Shown: piece by piece, positions 43,721 through 52,713 of the stretch
Layout: each line of letters opens with the position of its first letter
How positions within the stretch are numbered: the stretch's first letter is position 1
From: Exiguobacterium aestuarii
Lineage (GTDB): Bacteria > Bacillota > Bacilli > Exiguobacteriales > Exiguobacteriaceae
DNA length: 64,000 bases
NCBI RefSeq assembly: GCF_020171655.1
Contig: NZ_JAIVAC010000001.1
Location: 806,001 to 870,000 of the forward strand
Direction: 5' to 3'
Made by a program: the position numbers and the translations under genes
Notes under the pieces: model-generated
What the model was told of the DNA's origin: nothing
Seen by the model: only the letters and a program-made list of their open reading frames with translations
Database searches by the model: none

Positions 43721-43808
43721 GCCCCATCCTCCTAAACGTTCACAGTCATGGTTTTCACTGTTTTTGTTATTCCCGAAAAATGAGGTGGTAAACATAAATC
43801 GTCATCGT

Positions 43809-44027
43809 TTAATCATGAAAAGTCCATTCTTCCACTTCAAAATGCTGTACGATTCCTCCGATGCGCTCACGTTCCCCTTCTATGGTAGCCCGACCCAATA
43901 GGCGCGCGGTCACAACGAATTGATTCCCATCTTCTCGGATACGGGATATCCGATAATCCGCTTGTTGCAATAGACCAGCGATGATCTCTAGTTTTTCTCT
44001 CTCGGATGACCGAAATGTATGGTTCAT
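43809..44027 (-). CDS. small hypothetical protein
   Basis: 72 residues from the ATG at 44027, 8 nt after AGGGGGG. One alpha helix (REKLEIIAGLLQQ) precedes beta strands (QFVVTARLLGRATIEGER). No recognised family. Divergent from the RelA/SpoT gene and possibly independent. Confidence 0.6.
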   Translation of the reverse strand: MNHTFRSSEREKLEIIAGLLQQADYRISRIREDGNQFVVTARLLGRATIEGERERIGGIVQHFEVEEWTFHD

Positions 44028-44112
44028 GTTCATTCCCCCCTCTGTATATATGCTACCATATCGTTTTGTAATCGAGATGATATACTAAAGACAGTGAAAA
44101 GGAGTGAGTGAC

Positions 44113-45171
44113 GTGCCTAAACAAGACTTGAATACAATCATGCTGGAATATTTGAATGAAAAAGAAGATTATGAAGCGTTTGCCACAAAACTGAAAGCGC
44201 TCCTCAGTGAATTATTGACGGAAGCCGGAATCCAGTTTCATTCGATTGTCGCCCGAGCGAAAGAAGCGGACAGTTTATATGCCAAACTGTCCCGTAAACC
44301 ATACCAATACCGTTCGTTACGTGACGTCCAAGACCTTGCCGGAATTCGGATTGTCACTTACTTTCATGATGATGTACGGACTGTCGCCCAAATATTGGAG
44401 GACGAGTTTACCATTGATCGAGAACAATCAATCGATAAATCAACTTTGCTTGACTCCAATGAGTTTGGCTATTTATCTGTCCATTATGTTGTGGAGCTGA
44501 GTGAAAAACGACTTGCTCTCGGGGAATATCGTCGCTTTGCCGAAAAAGAAGCAGAAATTCAAGTCCGCTCGATTCTACAACATGCTTGGGCTGAAATTGA
44601 GCATGACCTCGGTTATAAAAACCCGAATGCTGTTCCGCCTGAAATCAAACGTAGTTTCAGTCGTGTTGCCGGGCTTCTCGAGATTGCTGATTCTGAGTTT
44701 GTGAACATCCGTAAACAACTCCGGACATTCGAACAAGAAACAGTTGAACAAATCCTTGATTCTCCTGAAAAAGTGGCGATCACTCGAGACAATTTAAACT
44801 ATTACATTGCCAACGACCAGACCGTTGAAAAATTGGATAATGCCATCTTCCAAAGCGAATGGTTGCTCGAGACCGATCTCTCAGCAATCGTCGAATTGAC
44901 TCGAATGTTTCATTATGCAGACATCCGAACGTTCAAAGACTTGAACGACACGCTTTCAACTTATTATACGCAAGCCGTCCAATGTGCGACGCTACTCCCT
45001 TCATCTCTACTGCCGAGACAAGGGATGGGTGTCGTCTATGCCGTCCTGGCCAAACTATTGGCAGAAGGCGATGACCCGCAAATCGAATTCTTCTTTAGAC
45101 GATTCTATCCAGACTTGAAACATTACGAGGATATCATTCAACAAATCCGTGCAAAAGACGAGCCTTTATAA
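44113..45171 (+). CDS. RelA/SpoT-domain (p)ppGpp synthetase-like protein with C-terminal extension
   Basis: 352 residues from GTG at 44113, 8 nt after AAGGAG. The synthetase fold is in the first ~200 residues: RAKEADSLYAKL, DVQDLAGIRIVTYF, EFGYLSVHYVV and EIQVRSILQHAWAEIEHDLGYK. No HD hydrolase and no TGS domain. A roughly 150-residue C-terminal helical part has no recognised domain. It may make (p)ppGpp or act like other single-domain synthetases; some such enzymes are toxic. No partner antitoxin is obvious. Confidence 0.82.
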   Translation: MPKQDLNTIMLEYLNEKEDYEAFATKLKALLSELLTEAGIQFHSIVARAKEADSLYAKLSRKPYQYRSLRDVQDLAGIRIVTYFHDDVRTVAQILEDEFTIDREQSIDKSTLLDSNEFGYLSVHYVVELSEKRLALGEYRRFAEKEAEIQVRSILQHAWAEIEHDLGYKNPNAVPPEIKRSFSRVAGLLEIADSEFVNIRKQLRTFEQETVEQILDSPEKVAITRDNLNYYIANDQTVEKLDNAIFQSEWLLETDLSAIVELTRMFHYADIRTFKDLNDTLSTYYTQAVQCATLLPSSLLPRQGMGVVYAVLAKLLAEGDDPQIEFFFRRFYPDLKHYEDIIQQIRAKDEPL

Positions 45172-45259
45172 CTTTACAGACAACATGTTTTTAATGTAGA
45201 ATGTTTCTATGTTCTGAAGTATATATGAATAATATTATCACTAGGAGGTAGTTTCGAGG

Positions 45260-45697
45260 ATGACAACACCTGTACCAACTGCTTCACGTCGTCAGCTCGT
45301 CGCTGATGCTGAACGTGGAATCCGGATGAACTATCGCGGAGTGAAAAAAAATCTCCGTTCGATGTTCTCACAATATTTGACTCGTAATGAATTCTTCATT
45401 CTACGTTCTCTTTGTCAACAGAGTCCTCAAATCGCCTCTGCTTTGTCGAATGAGTTTCAATTTTCTGCTTCGATGATCACAGCACTCGCTGATGAATTAA
45501 CGAAAAAAGGGTTAATCTCTCGCGAACGCAGCGAACGGGATCGCCGTGTCGTCGAACTTCAAGCGACAGACGAAGGTCGCGAGTTGTTCGAGACGTTAGA
45601 AAGCATGAAAATCGAATACTTGATGGATGTATTTACTGATTTCTCTGATGAAGAACTCATTTTACTCTCAAAATTATTAGACCGCATGGATGCTTAA
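45260..45697 (+). CDS. MarR family transcriptional regulator
   Basis: 145 residues. Winged helix: NEFFILRSLCQQSPQIASAL, SMITALADELTKKGLISRERS and RDRRVVELQATDEGRELFE, which carries the usual DxR wing. AGGAGGTAG precedes the ATG. It stands 88 bp after the RelA/SpoT gene and ends in its own terminator. Its targets are unknown. Confidence 0.9.
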   Translation: MTTPVPTASRRQLVADAERGIRMNYRGVKKNLRSMFSQYLTRNEFFILRSLCQQSPQIASALSNEFQFSASMITALADELTKKGLISRERSERDRRVVELQATDEGRELFETLESMKIEYLMDVFTDFSDEELILLSKLLDRMDA

Positions 45698-45706
45698 TCC
45701 ATGAAC

Positions 45707-45739
45707 AGACCTCAGCCGTACTGGTTGGGGTCTATTTTT
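45707..45739 (+). terminator. terminator after marR-like gene
   Basis: AGACCTCAGCC and GGTTGGGGTCT (G-U pairs) followed by ATTTTTA. Confidence 0.75.
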
Positions 45740-45750
45740 ATGAGACATGA

Positions 45751-45786
45751 AAAAGGAGATGCAAAACAAGTGTTTGCATCTCCTTG
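45751..45786 (-). terminator. terminator of the sortase operon
   Basis: AAGGAGATGCAAA and TTTGCATCTCCTT around a 6-7 nt loop, followed on the minus strand by TTTTC. Confidence 0.85.
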
Positions 45787-45789
45787 CTG

Positions 45790-46437
45790 TTAGTTTGTTT
45801 CAATCAAGTGTGCCGTGACGACGATACGATCACGATACCCTAGATTTTCATCGTATGGCCCTGCACATGTAATCAGTTGAATCCGTTTCGCCTGAGTCGC
45901 CGCAAAGATTGATGCAAGCGGGACTTGATCAAGGCGATATTGCTTCACACTGACCACTTCATACGTTGCGACTTGACCTTCCCTTTGGAGCGTCACCATT
46001 TCTCCTAGCGGAAGTTGACCAAGATTCGCAAAAATAGCGGGACCGTTCAAGTCATCGAGATGACCCGACAAGACGACGTTTCCAGTCGCCCCTGCTTTCG
46101 CACCATACTGATACCAACCGACTTGATCCACTTCAGACGGTGTATCCATTCGACCAGCCTCATCTTTCCCGACTGCTTCAATCGATGCATCGACATCAAT
46201 TGATGGAATGACGAGTCGTTCCGGGGTGAAACTTTTCGAATGAAACGATTGCCTGTCGACCTGTTTAGAGGTCAAGACGAGTGGTTCGGCGAATTCAGCC
46301 GTCGGCATGACGAATGGTTTGTCTGGTGCTTCAGCTTGAGCACCCATCACTAGAAAAATGATGGTACCTAGAAAGAACAGCTTAAGCGTCTTGCTTCTGA
46401 CGACGAAAGACGTAGAATCCAGCTGCTGCTGCTCCAA
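45790..46437 (-). CDS. class F sortase
   Basis: About 215 residues. An N-terminal membrane helix (LKLFFLGTIIFLVMG) precedes a sortase beta-barrel. The catalytic His is in VVLSGHLDDLN, the Cys is in IQLITCAGPYD, and the Arg follows in GYRDRIVV. It cleaves and transfers a C-terminal sorting signal to the wall. The only plausible start is TTG at 46437, inside the end of the DUF4397 gene and without a good ribosome site; it may rely on coupled translation. Its likely substrate is the gene upstream. Confidence 0.82.
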   Translation of the reverse strand: MEQQQLDSTSFVVRSKTLKLFFLGTIIFLVMGAQAEAPDKPFVMPTAEFAEPLVLTSKQVDRQSFHSKSFTPERLVIPSIDVDASIEAVGKDEAGRMDTPSEVDQVGWYQYGAKAGATGNVVLSGHLDDLNGPAIFANLGQLPLGEMVTLQREGQVATYEVVSVKQYRLDQVPLASIFAATQAKRIQLITCAGPYDENLGYRDRIVVTAHLIETN

Positions 46438-47179
46438 CTACTGCTGCTGCGAGCAACCAGTTCATTGACGCTGTTTGAGCGAGACCACCTTGTCCTGTTT
46501 CAGGGGCCATTGCCATCTCTCCACCATCAGCGGCAAGGAGTACTTCAAACGCTGGTTCTCCTTCAAGGAGTCCGATTGCGAATGCTGTATAGTTCTTACC
46601 ACCTTCGAGTGCGACACCGTCAAGTGCTTTCACGACATCAGTCGCTCCTGCTGGACGAACTTCAAGGTCATACGTGCCAGCATCGAGTGTGCCATAGTCA
46701 CTTACTGCTTTGAACTCGAGGTTCGAGAAGAGTGGGTCTCCACCTTTAGGTGCGACATCTACTGCAGGTGCATCCGGTGCAAAGTGTGCGACACGGACTT
46801 TAGATTTACCGTCTTCGAAGTTCGCATCATCTTCCATTGCAGCGATTTCGATGTTTTCAAGTTGACCGATCGCAGCAGCTGTGTAGAATTTGCCTGCTTC
46901 GATTGAAAGGTCTGCTGAAACGACGACTGTTTCTGCGTCACCTGCTGGCTTGATCTCAACGTTGTAATCCCCTGCAGGAAGTGTCAAGTAGTCAGTGAGA
47001 TCCTTGAACTCTGCTCCCTCGACCGCGACTTCCCCATCCACATACACGTCAACTGCCGGTGCATCAGGTGAAGCATGTAGCACACGGACCATCGCATTTT
47101 CGTGTCCATCGGCGCTAACCGGTAGGATGAAAGCGAAGGCCAGTGCTAGTGTACCCAGTAAAGACATCAACTTCTTCAT
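46382..47179 (-). CDS. DUF4397 surface protein with APETG sorting signal
   Basis: 265 residues. Signal peptide to about ADG; two DUF4397 repeats starting MVRVLHASPDAPAVDV and KVRVAHFAPDAPAVDV; then APETG (residues 228-232), a spacer, a hydrophobic stretch and the positive tail FRRQKQDA. That is the layout of a sortase-anchored protein, with APETG in place of LPXTG. Its 3' end overlaps the sortase gene by 56 bp. The ligand or role is unknown. Confidence 0.8.
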   Translation of the reverse strand: MKKLMSLLGTLALAFAFILPVSADGHENAMVRVLHASPDAPAVDVYVDGEVAVEGAEFKDLTDYLTLPAGDYNVEIKPAGDAETVVVSADLSIEAGKFYTAAAIGQLENIEIAAMEDDANFEDGKSKVRVAHFAPDAPAVDVAPKGGDPLFSNLEFKAVSDYGTLDAGTYDLEVRPAGATDVVKALDGVALEGGKNYTAFAIGLLEGEPAFEVLLAADGGEMAMAPETGQGGLAQTASMNWLLAAAVVGAAAAGFYVFRRQKQDA

Positions 47180-47407
47180 GTGAAATTTCCTCCTTTTGTC
47201 TACGGTAACCTACGACTTGCATACAACAAGTGTGATGCAGTGCTACATGGTGTGCTACATCTGATTGCTATGTAGCTCGGTGACATCTTAAACTTAAGAC
47301 AATCCGACAGTGACGTAAAGGGGACACTGTGTCCTGAATGTGCTCCAATATGCTAATAGATGAAAGCGCAACCCTTACATAATTCGTAGTTCCCTTCTAA
47401 CAAAATG

Positions 47408-47441
47408 TAAAACCCTTTAGTCTGCGACTAAAGGGTTTTAC
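47408..47441 (-). terminator. terminator of the glycerophosphodiesterase gene
   Basis: AAAACCCTTTAGTC-GCA-GACTAAAGGGTTTT is a perfect stem that contains the stop codon of the minus-strand gene; T-rich DNA follows. Confidence 0.8.
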
Positions 47442-48135
47442 TTGCCCATTCGATATCATTGACGAAAATGGCGTCGACTTGTAACGCGCGGCAACGCTCG
47501 AGTTGTGCATCTGTCTTAATCGTATAGGGTCTGACGGGTACTTCATGTCGTTGCAAAAAACGAATCTCTTCATCCGTGATGCGATCGATGTGCGGATGAA
47601 CTGAATCGGCGCCAACCGATTCGAGATATCCAACGATGTCATATAACGGCTGGGCAAGCAATATGGCCGCCTCGATGTCTGGTCGCATCTTTTTCAATCG
47701 GTGAATCGTCTCATGATTGAACGATGAGAAAAGGACACGAGACGGGTTGATGCCCGACATCTCGATTGTGTCGAGCAGCCGGGATTCGATTCCAACGTAT
47801 CGAAGCACATCGGTCTTCACCTCAAGATTTAATCGGATCGATTCACCTCTCACAAGTTCGAGAAGTTCTTGTAATGTCGGGATGACCTCTTGTTGAGAAG
47901 ATCGAACTCCGGCGTTAAATCTTCTCAGTTCGTCGAGTGTGTATGAAGACACCAACCCGCTCCCGTCCGTCGTTCGCTCCAGCGTCTCATCATGAATGAG
48001 AACGAGCTCACCATCTTTGGTCAAATGAACATCTGTTTCAATCCCATCTGCCCCCGTATCCAGTGCGAGCCTGAACGCAGACATCGTATTCTCCGGTTGT
48101 AGTGCCATCACACCACGGTGCGCGAACCGTTTCAT
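47428..48135 (-). CDS. glycerophosphodiester phosphodiesterase
   Basis: 235 residues, cytoplasmic (no signal peptide). GDPD motifs are RFAHRGVMALQPENTMSAF (catalytic HR), GADGIETDVHLTKDGELVLIHDETLERTTDG and LNLEVKT. It hydrolyses glycerophosphodiesters to glycerol 3-phosphate and an alcohol. It starts within the stop of the carboxypeptidase gene (4-bp overlap), so the two form an operon. Confidence 0.92.
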   Translation of the reverse strand: MKRFAHRGVMALQPENTMSAFRLALDTGADGIETDVHLTKDGELVLIHDETLERTTDGSGLVSSYTLDELRRFNAGVRSSQQEVIPTLQELLELVRGESIRLNLEVKTDVLRYVGIESRLLDTIEMSGINPSRVLFSSFNHETIHRLKKMRPDIEAAILLAQPLYDIVGYLESVGADSVHPHIDRITDEEIRFLQRHEVPVRPYTIKTDAQLERCRALQVDAIFVNDIEWASKTL

Positions 48136-49604
48136 TTGGACACAGTCTGATACTTCTCTGTCAAATAGCGAACAAGTGGTTGAACCGAAATTTCTTGACC
48201 TGTCACTTGTTCGATGAGTTCATTCGGCGTCAGACGTTTTCCATATTGATGGACGTTTTCTTGGAGCCATGTTTTGATCGGCTCAATCTCACCATCTTGA
48301 ATCAGTGTCTCAAATTGAGGAAGGTCCGCTTTCAATGCCTCCGTCAACTGAGCCGCATAAATGAGTCCAAGTGCATAACTTGGGAAGTAGCCAAACGACC
48401 CACCCGCCCAATGTACATCTTGAAGAACACCATCTGCATTCGATGGAACATCGAGACCAAGATACTCTTTATACTTCTCATTCCACGCGGCCGGAAGCTC
48501 GTCTACGGATAACGTTCCTTGGATGAGTGCTTTCTCAAGTTCATATCGGATGATGATGTGAAGGCTATACGTCAGTTCATCCGCTTCGATTCGGATAAGT
48601 GAAGGTTTTGCCTCATTCACCCCACGATAGAACGTATCAAAATCGATGTCACCGTATGCCGGATAGAGTTCTTGGAGTTTCGGATAGACGCGGCGCAAGA
48701 AAGCTTCACTCCGACCGATAAAGTTTTCAAAGAAGAGCGACTGTGATTCATGGATTCCCATCGATGCGCCACCGCCTAGCCCGAGCTCGTCAAGCATTGG
48801 GTCGATTTGTTGTTCATACGTCGCGTGCCCCGCCTCATGCATCGTTCCGAACAAGGCATTTCGGAAATCAGCTTCATCGTATTTCGTCGTAATCCGTACA
48901 TCGCGACGGTTTATCGTGATCTCAAACGGGTGCACCGTCGCGTCGAGACGACCACGGGACAAATCGTATGCAACGACGTTCATCCAGTCATGACAAATCT
49001 TTTCTTGGATGTCTGCAGGCATCGACCAGTCCAAAGAGAACGACTCTTTTGGAAGCTGTTGAATGAGCGGAACCAGCTCGTCTCGGAGAGAAGCGAACAG
49101 CTGATCTAACAAATTGACTGTCATTCCCGGCTCATAATCATAAAGTAAGGCATCGTATGGATGATTCTCATAGCCGAAATATTCCGCAAATTTTTGTTGG
49201 AATCCGATAATCTTTTTCAAATATGGAGCAAACATGTCCCAATCATTTTGATTCTTCGCTTTCTCCCAAGCCGTTTCTGCTTCAGATACAAGCGTCACGT
49301 AAGCTTGATACTCGTCATGAGGAATCTTTGCGTTTCGTTCATATTGCGTTTTTGCAACTTCAAGTGAACGCGATTCGACATCAGACAGTCCACCTTCTTC
49401 AGTCATGCGTACTAGTAAAGAAGCGAACGACTCACTCGTTTGTCGTTTGAACGCCTCGGTCGACAAATATCCGATTGTTTCCGCACGGAGCGGTGCCGAC
49501 TGTTCCGGCATCTGAGTACGCATATCCCAATATAAGAGAGAGATTGCTTCATCGAACGCACGCAATTGCTTAAAATGTTCACGCCATTCTTTTGTTAGTT
49601 CCAT
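48132..49604 (-). CDS. M32 family carboxypeptidase
   Basis: 490 residues, the normal length of thermostable carboxypeptidase 1-type enzymes. The zinc site is TMHEAGHATYEQ near 265, and the third ligand Glu lies in GIHESQSLFFENFIGRS. HPFEITINRRDVRITTKYDE and the late IRIEADELTYSLHIIIRYE are family blocks. It removes C-terminal residues from peptides in the cytoplasm. First gene of the operon with the glycerophosphodiesterase. Confidence 0.93.
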   Translation of the reverse strand: MELTKEWREHFKQLRAFDEAISLLYWDMRTQMPEQSAPLRAETIGYLSTEAFKRQTSESFASLLVRMTEEGGLSDVESRSLEVAKTQYERNAKIPHDEYQAYVTLVSEAETAWEKAKNQNDWDMFAPYLKKIIGFQQKFAEYFGYENHPYDALLYDYEPGMTVNLLDQLFASLRDELVPLIQQLPKESFSLDWSMPADIQEKICHDWMNVVAYDLSRGRLDATVHPFEITINRRDVRITTKYDEADFRNALFGTMHEAGHATYEQQIDPMLDELGLGGGASMGIHESQSLFFENFIGRSEAFLRRVYPKLQELYPAYGDIDFDTFYRGVNEAKPSLIRIEADELTYSLHIIIRYELEKALIQGTLSVDELPAAWNEKYKEYLGLDVPSNADGVLQDVHWAGGSFGYFPSYALGLIYAAQLTEALKADLPQFETLIQDGEIEPIKTWLQENVHQYGKRLTPNELIEQVTGQEISVQPLVRYLTEKYQTVSK

Positions 49605-49678
49605 CTGTCCTTCACCCCTATGTGTTGTTCTGTTCTCTTTCTACTTTATTATAGCTGTCAACCTTTGCCTATACTAGT

Positions 49679-51211
49679 TTACAAATCTTCTCGCTTCTTG
49701 TAGGGAAGTGGTTTTGTCGCAGGACCTTCTAGGACGGATCCTTTTGCATCAAAACGAGACCCATGACAGGGACAGTCCCAAGTCCGTTCCGCATTGTTCC
49801 ATTTCACCGTACAACCGAGATGGGTGCATGTCAGATTGACTACGTGACAATGGTTGTCTAAATCTCGATACACCCCTTTTGTCTGATGGTCCACTTGCAC
49901 GATTCCTCCTTCATCTAGTTGAAGGTCCTCCACGTCCCTGCGTTCGAGTACGCGTTCCACGGTCCCTTTTGCGAATTGTGTCGCCGTATCGAGATTGGTT
50001 TTAACAAATGAACCGACATCAGTTGGTTTGACGGTTTTCCGAAGTGGAGACACCAACTCTGAAAATCGATTCGGTTGACCGGTAAGTTGATCCGCGAGTA
50101 AATTCCCCGCTGCAATCCCGTTTGTCATCCCCCACTTCAAAAATCCCGTAGCAAGAAAAAGATCCGGTTCTCGTTTGAACATTTGCCCGATATAAGGAAG
50201 CGAGTCCAAGGTGATGAGGTCTTGAGAGGACCAACGATATGTCGCCCGATTCGTTCCAAAGTGATCTTGAGCATCGCGCTCAAGATGATCATAACGATTT
50301 CGTGTGTCCGTCACCTGTCCCGCTGTATGTCCTTCTCCGCCAATTAATAAATACGTTTTTCCATCATCTACATATGACCGATACGATCGACTGTTTTGGT
50401 CAACACTTAAATACATCCCTTTCAGCGGAGCTGTATCCGTTTCACAAGCGACGATATAGGAGCGCTCTACTGAAAATTTTGACACGTATAAACCACGTAG
50501 GTCATTGAACGGATAATGGGTCGCAATCACGACCTGATTTGCCTGAACCCGTCTCCCTGCAGCAGTGGTTACAATTGGACGTGGACCTTGACTCACATCT
50601 AACGCCCTCGTCTGTTCATAAATCTTCCCACCCATTCGGACGAATCGATCTGCCAATTCACGTAAGTACTTGACTGGGTGAAACTGTGCTTGCTTTCGAA
50701 TCACGAGGGCTTGTTCAATCGGAAAAGGAAATACGTTTCGGACTTCCTCCGTCGCCTCTCCCCCGTCAAGTTTCAACCGTCGATAAGCATCAAGTTCTCT
50801 AGACAGTTCTTCACTCGGTCCCGTTGAATATAAAAATGAGTCTTCTATCGAATAGTCACATTCAAATCCTTCATCGATTTGTTTTTGGAGATAGACGAGT
50901 GCCTCCGCATTAAATTCGTAGTAAAGTCGGGCAGTCGTTTCATCGAAATGTCGAATCAACTTTTGATAAATCGTTCCGTGTTGGACAGAACACTTTGCCG
51001 TCGTGTGTCCCGTCGTTCCGTGACCAATTTCTAACGCTTCTAAGAGCGTTACTTGTTTTCCACGCTTTTGGAGTTCATAGGCACAGACTAGCCCGGCGAT
51101 ACCGGCTCCGATGACGACGACTTCAGATGATTCCGAAGCGGTTAACGGTGGATACAGCGTTCCGGTGTCATGTTGTCGCCAGATGGAGTTCGTGAACGGA
51201 TAACGTTGCAT
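49679..51211 (-). CDS. FAD-dependent oxidoreductase with C-terminal Rieske domain (YhfW-like)
   Basis: 510 residues from the ATG at 51211, 8 nt after GAGGGG. The DAO-type FAD domain starts with VVVIGAGIAGLVCAYELQKRG. The last ~100 residues form a Rieske [2Fe-2S] domain with CTHLGC and CPCHGSRFD (C-x-H and C-x-x-H ligands). It matches the arrangement of B. subtilis YhfW. Substrate not known. Monocistronic. Confidence 0.88.
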   Translation of the reverse strand: MQRYPFTNSIWRQHDTGTLYPPLTASESSEVVVIGAGIAGLVCAYELQKRGKQVTLLEALEIGHGTTGHTTAKCSVQHGTIYQKLIRHFDETTARLYYEFNAEALVYLQKQIDEGFECDYSIEDSFLYSTGPSEELSRELDAYRRLKLDGGEATEEVRNVFPFPIEQALVIRKQAQFHPVKYLRELADRFVRMGGKIYEQTRALDVSQGPRPIVTTAAGRRVQANQVVIATHYPFNDLRGLYVSKFSVERSYIVACETDTAPLKGMYLSVDQNSRSYRSYVDDGKTYLLIGGEGHTAGQVTDTRNRYDHLERDAQDHFGTNRATYRWSSQDLITLDSLPYIGQMFKREPDLFLATGFLKWGMTNGIAAGNLLADQLTGQPNRFSELVSPLRKTVKPTDVGSFVKTNLDTATQFAKGTVERVLERRDVEDLQLDEGGIVQVDHQTKGVYRDLDNHCHVVNLTCTHLGCTVKWNNAERTWDCPCHGSRFDAKGSVLEGPATKPLPYKKREDL

Positions 51212-51365
51212 GGCGTATTCCCCTCTCATTAATGGCATTCCTACCTCTTTACCCGATACGCCATCGTTTCATCATCAATCATTGACCTAGTTCTTTATTT
51301 TATCGGCGCAATAAATATACGTTTTCTATTATCTTTATAGAGTAACGTTAAAGGAGGGACTTGTT

Positions 51366-52376
51366 TTGAACCGTAGAAGGAGACACCGAAGAAGAACGTA
51401 CATCATGCGACGAATGGTTGCAGCGGTAGTGTTGCTCGGAATCGTCGCACTGATCCCGACATTGGTCGGATTTAAGCAGGATAAAGAATCACCGACACCC
51501 GCTGAAACAGCGGCTCCCAAAGTTGAACCGATGAAACAAGGCCCGGTGTTCCCTGACATCGAGATGGGAACTTGGCATCCAAGTGAAACGATGTTACTCA
51601 ATAACGAGGACATTCCAGTCGGCGCGATGACTTTCGTAAATGCAGATAAACAGGAAATATTGATTGATAAAAATGCTGACGACCGTGTCTTCCCAGCCAG
51701 CACGACAAAACTGATGACGGCTTTACTCGCTTACGAGAAAGCATCGGCGGCAAACGAACTCGACCAGCCGCTCATTTCAATCCAGACTTCAACACTCGAC
51801 ATCCCTTGGGATAGCCACATCGCGCATCTTGCGATTGGTGACACATTAACGGTTCGTCAAGCGCTATACGCCACGCTTCTTGAATCAGGGAATGATGCCG
51901 CAAACAGTCTGGCAGAGTATACGAGCGGTTCGACCGAAGCATTCGTTCAATTGATGAATGAACGGGCAAAAGTTCTTGGATTGACAGGTACCCACTTTGT
52001 GAATGCTCACGGTTATTCTGATCCAAATCACTACACGACGGCGAACGATATGGCAAAAATCGCATACGCATTTAGTACATATTCTGAACTCGTTGAGATT
52101 GCTGGTACATATGAATTTAAAGCTGAATTCAATGACAAAGACGGACATGGCAAACGACGCTGGTGGTATCACCTCGGCTCCTCCGTCAATGAGAGAAGTA
52201 TACATTACTCAAAATATGTGACCGCTACGAAAACGGGTTATACCGATGAGTCGGGCTATACGATGGTGTTTATCATGCAACATCAAAATGAGACGTATAT
52301 TTTGGTCACAATGCAGGCAAAATCCGGGCAAACTTTCCCGACAATGCGTTTGGTCGAAGAGAAGGCTTTTCAATAA
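51366..52376 (+). CDS. D-alanyl-D-alanine carboxypeptidase (DacF-like)
   Basis: 336 residues from TTG at 51366 behind AAAGGAGGG. An N-terminal membrane/signal segment is followed by the S11 penicillin-binding fold: PASTTKLM (SxxK), ESGNDAANSLAE (SxN) and KTGYTDESGY (KTG). It trims the terminal D-Ala of wall peptides outside the membrane. It lacks the large C-terminal extension of DacA. Confidence 0.9.
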   Translation: MNRRRRHRRRTYIMRRMVAAVVLLGIVALIPTLVGFKQDKESPTPAETAAPKVEPMKQGPVFPDIEMGTWHPSETMLLNNEDIPVGAMTFVNADKQEILIDKNADDRVFPASTTKLMTALLAYEKASAANELDQPLISIQTSTLDIPWDSHIAHLAIGDTLTVRQALYATLLESGNDAANSLAEYTSGSTEAFVQLMNERAKVLGLTGTHFVNAHGYSDPNHYTTANDMAKIAYAFSTYSELVEIAGTYEFKAEFNDKDGHGKRRWWYHLGSSVNERSIHYSKYVTATKTGYTDESGYTMVFIMQHQNETYILVTMQAKSGQTFPTMRLVEEKAFQ

Positions 52377-52383
52377 TGTAAGA

Positions 52384-52413
52384 AAAGGGCATGTAAATCC
52401 ATGCTCTTTTTTC
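52384..52413 (+). terminator. terminator after the carboxypeptidase gene
   Basis: GGGCATG-TAAATC-CATGCTC followed by six T. Confidence 0.75.
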
Positions 52414-52640
52414 GTTTTTTCTGAAAAAAAGACACCTAATGTTACAGCAATGTTACAACAGGAAGTCCTCAACATTTCAAATATTCAGAATATTTAAACT
52501 TTTTAACGTCTATTTTTCACTCTCATCCGTTGATATGATGGGCTTTAGAGCCATTTTTCTGAAAAGGTGACAGTTTGCAATCATTTAAATCGTTCGGTAA
52601 GGTAAGACACAAGTTCGCCTTTTCAACTTTTGTTATTGAC

Positions 52641-52682
52641 TGTGTGATGTGTTCACACAATCGCGAACGAGTTTGATAAAAT
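52641..52682 (+). promoter_or_regulatory. putP promoter with inverted repeat
   Basis: Extended -10 TGATAAAAT ends at 52682. An inverted repeat TGTGTG-N7-CACACA (52641-52659) overlaps the -35 position. It may be a regulator site; which one is unknown. Confidence 0.4.
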
Positions 52683-52713
52683 AGATTTTCTTAACTTAAT
52701 AGGAGGTAATTCA

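Larger units (their letters stand above)
52377..52713. other. 337-bp intergenic region before putP
   Basis: It holds a terminator (52384-52413), about 200 bp with no gene seen, and the putP promoter region. The stretch 52415-52500 is AT-rich with no clear structure. Confidence 0.6.

Noticed and set aside
44113-45697. RelA/SpoT-domain gene and MarR gene as a toxin-antitoxin pair
   Set aside because: They are 88 bp apart, the MarR gene has its own ribosome site and terminator, and no known toxSAS antitoxin is MarR-like.
47180-47427. Repeated GCTACAT words and palindrome GGACAC-T-GTGTCC upstream of the DUF4397 gene
   Set aside because: Suggestive of a regulatory region, but the repeats are short and irregular, so no specific site is claimed.
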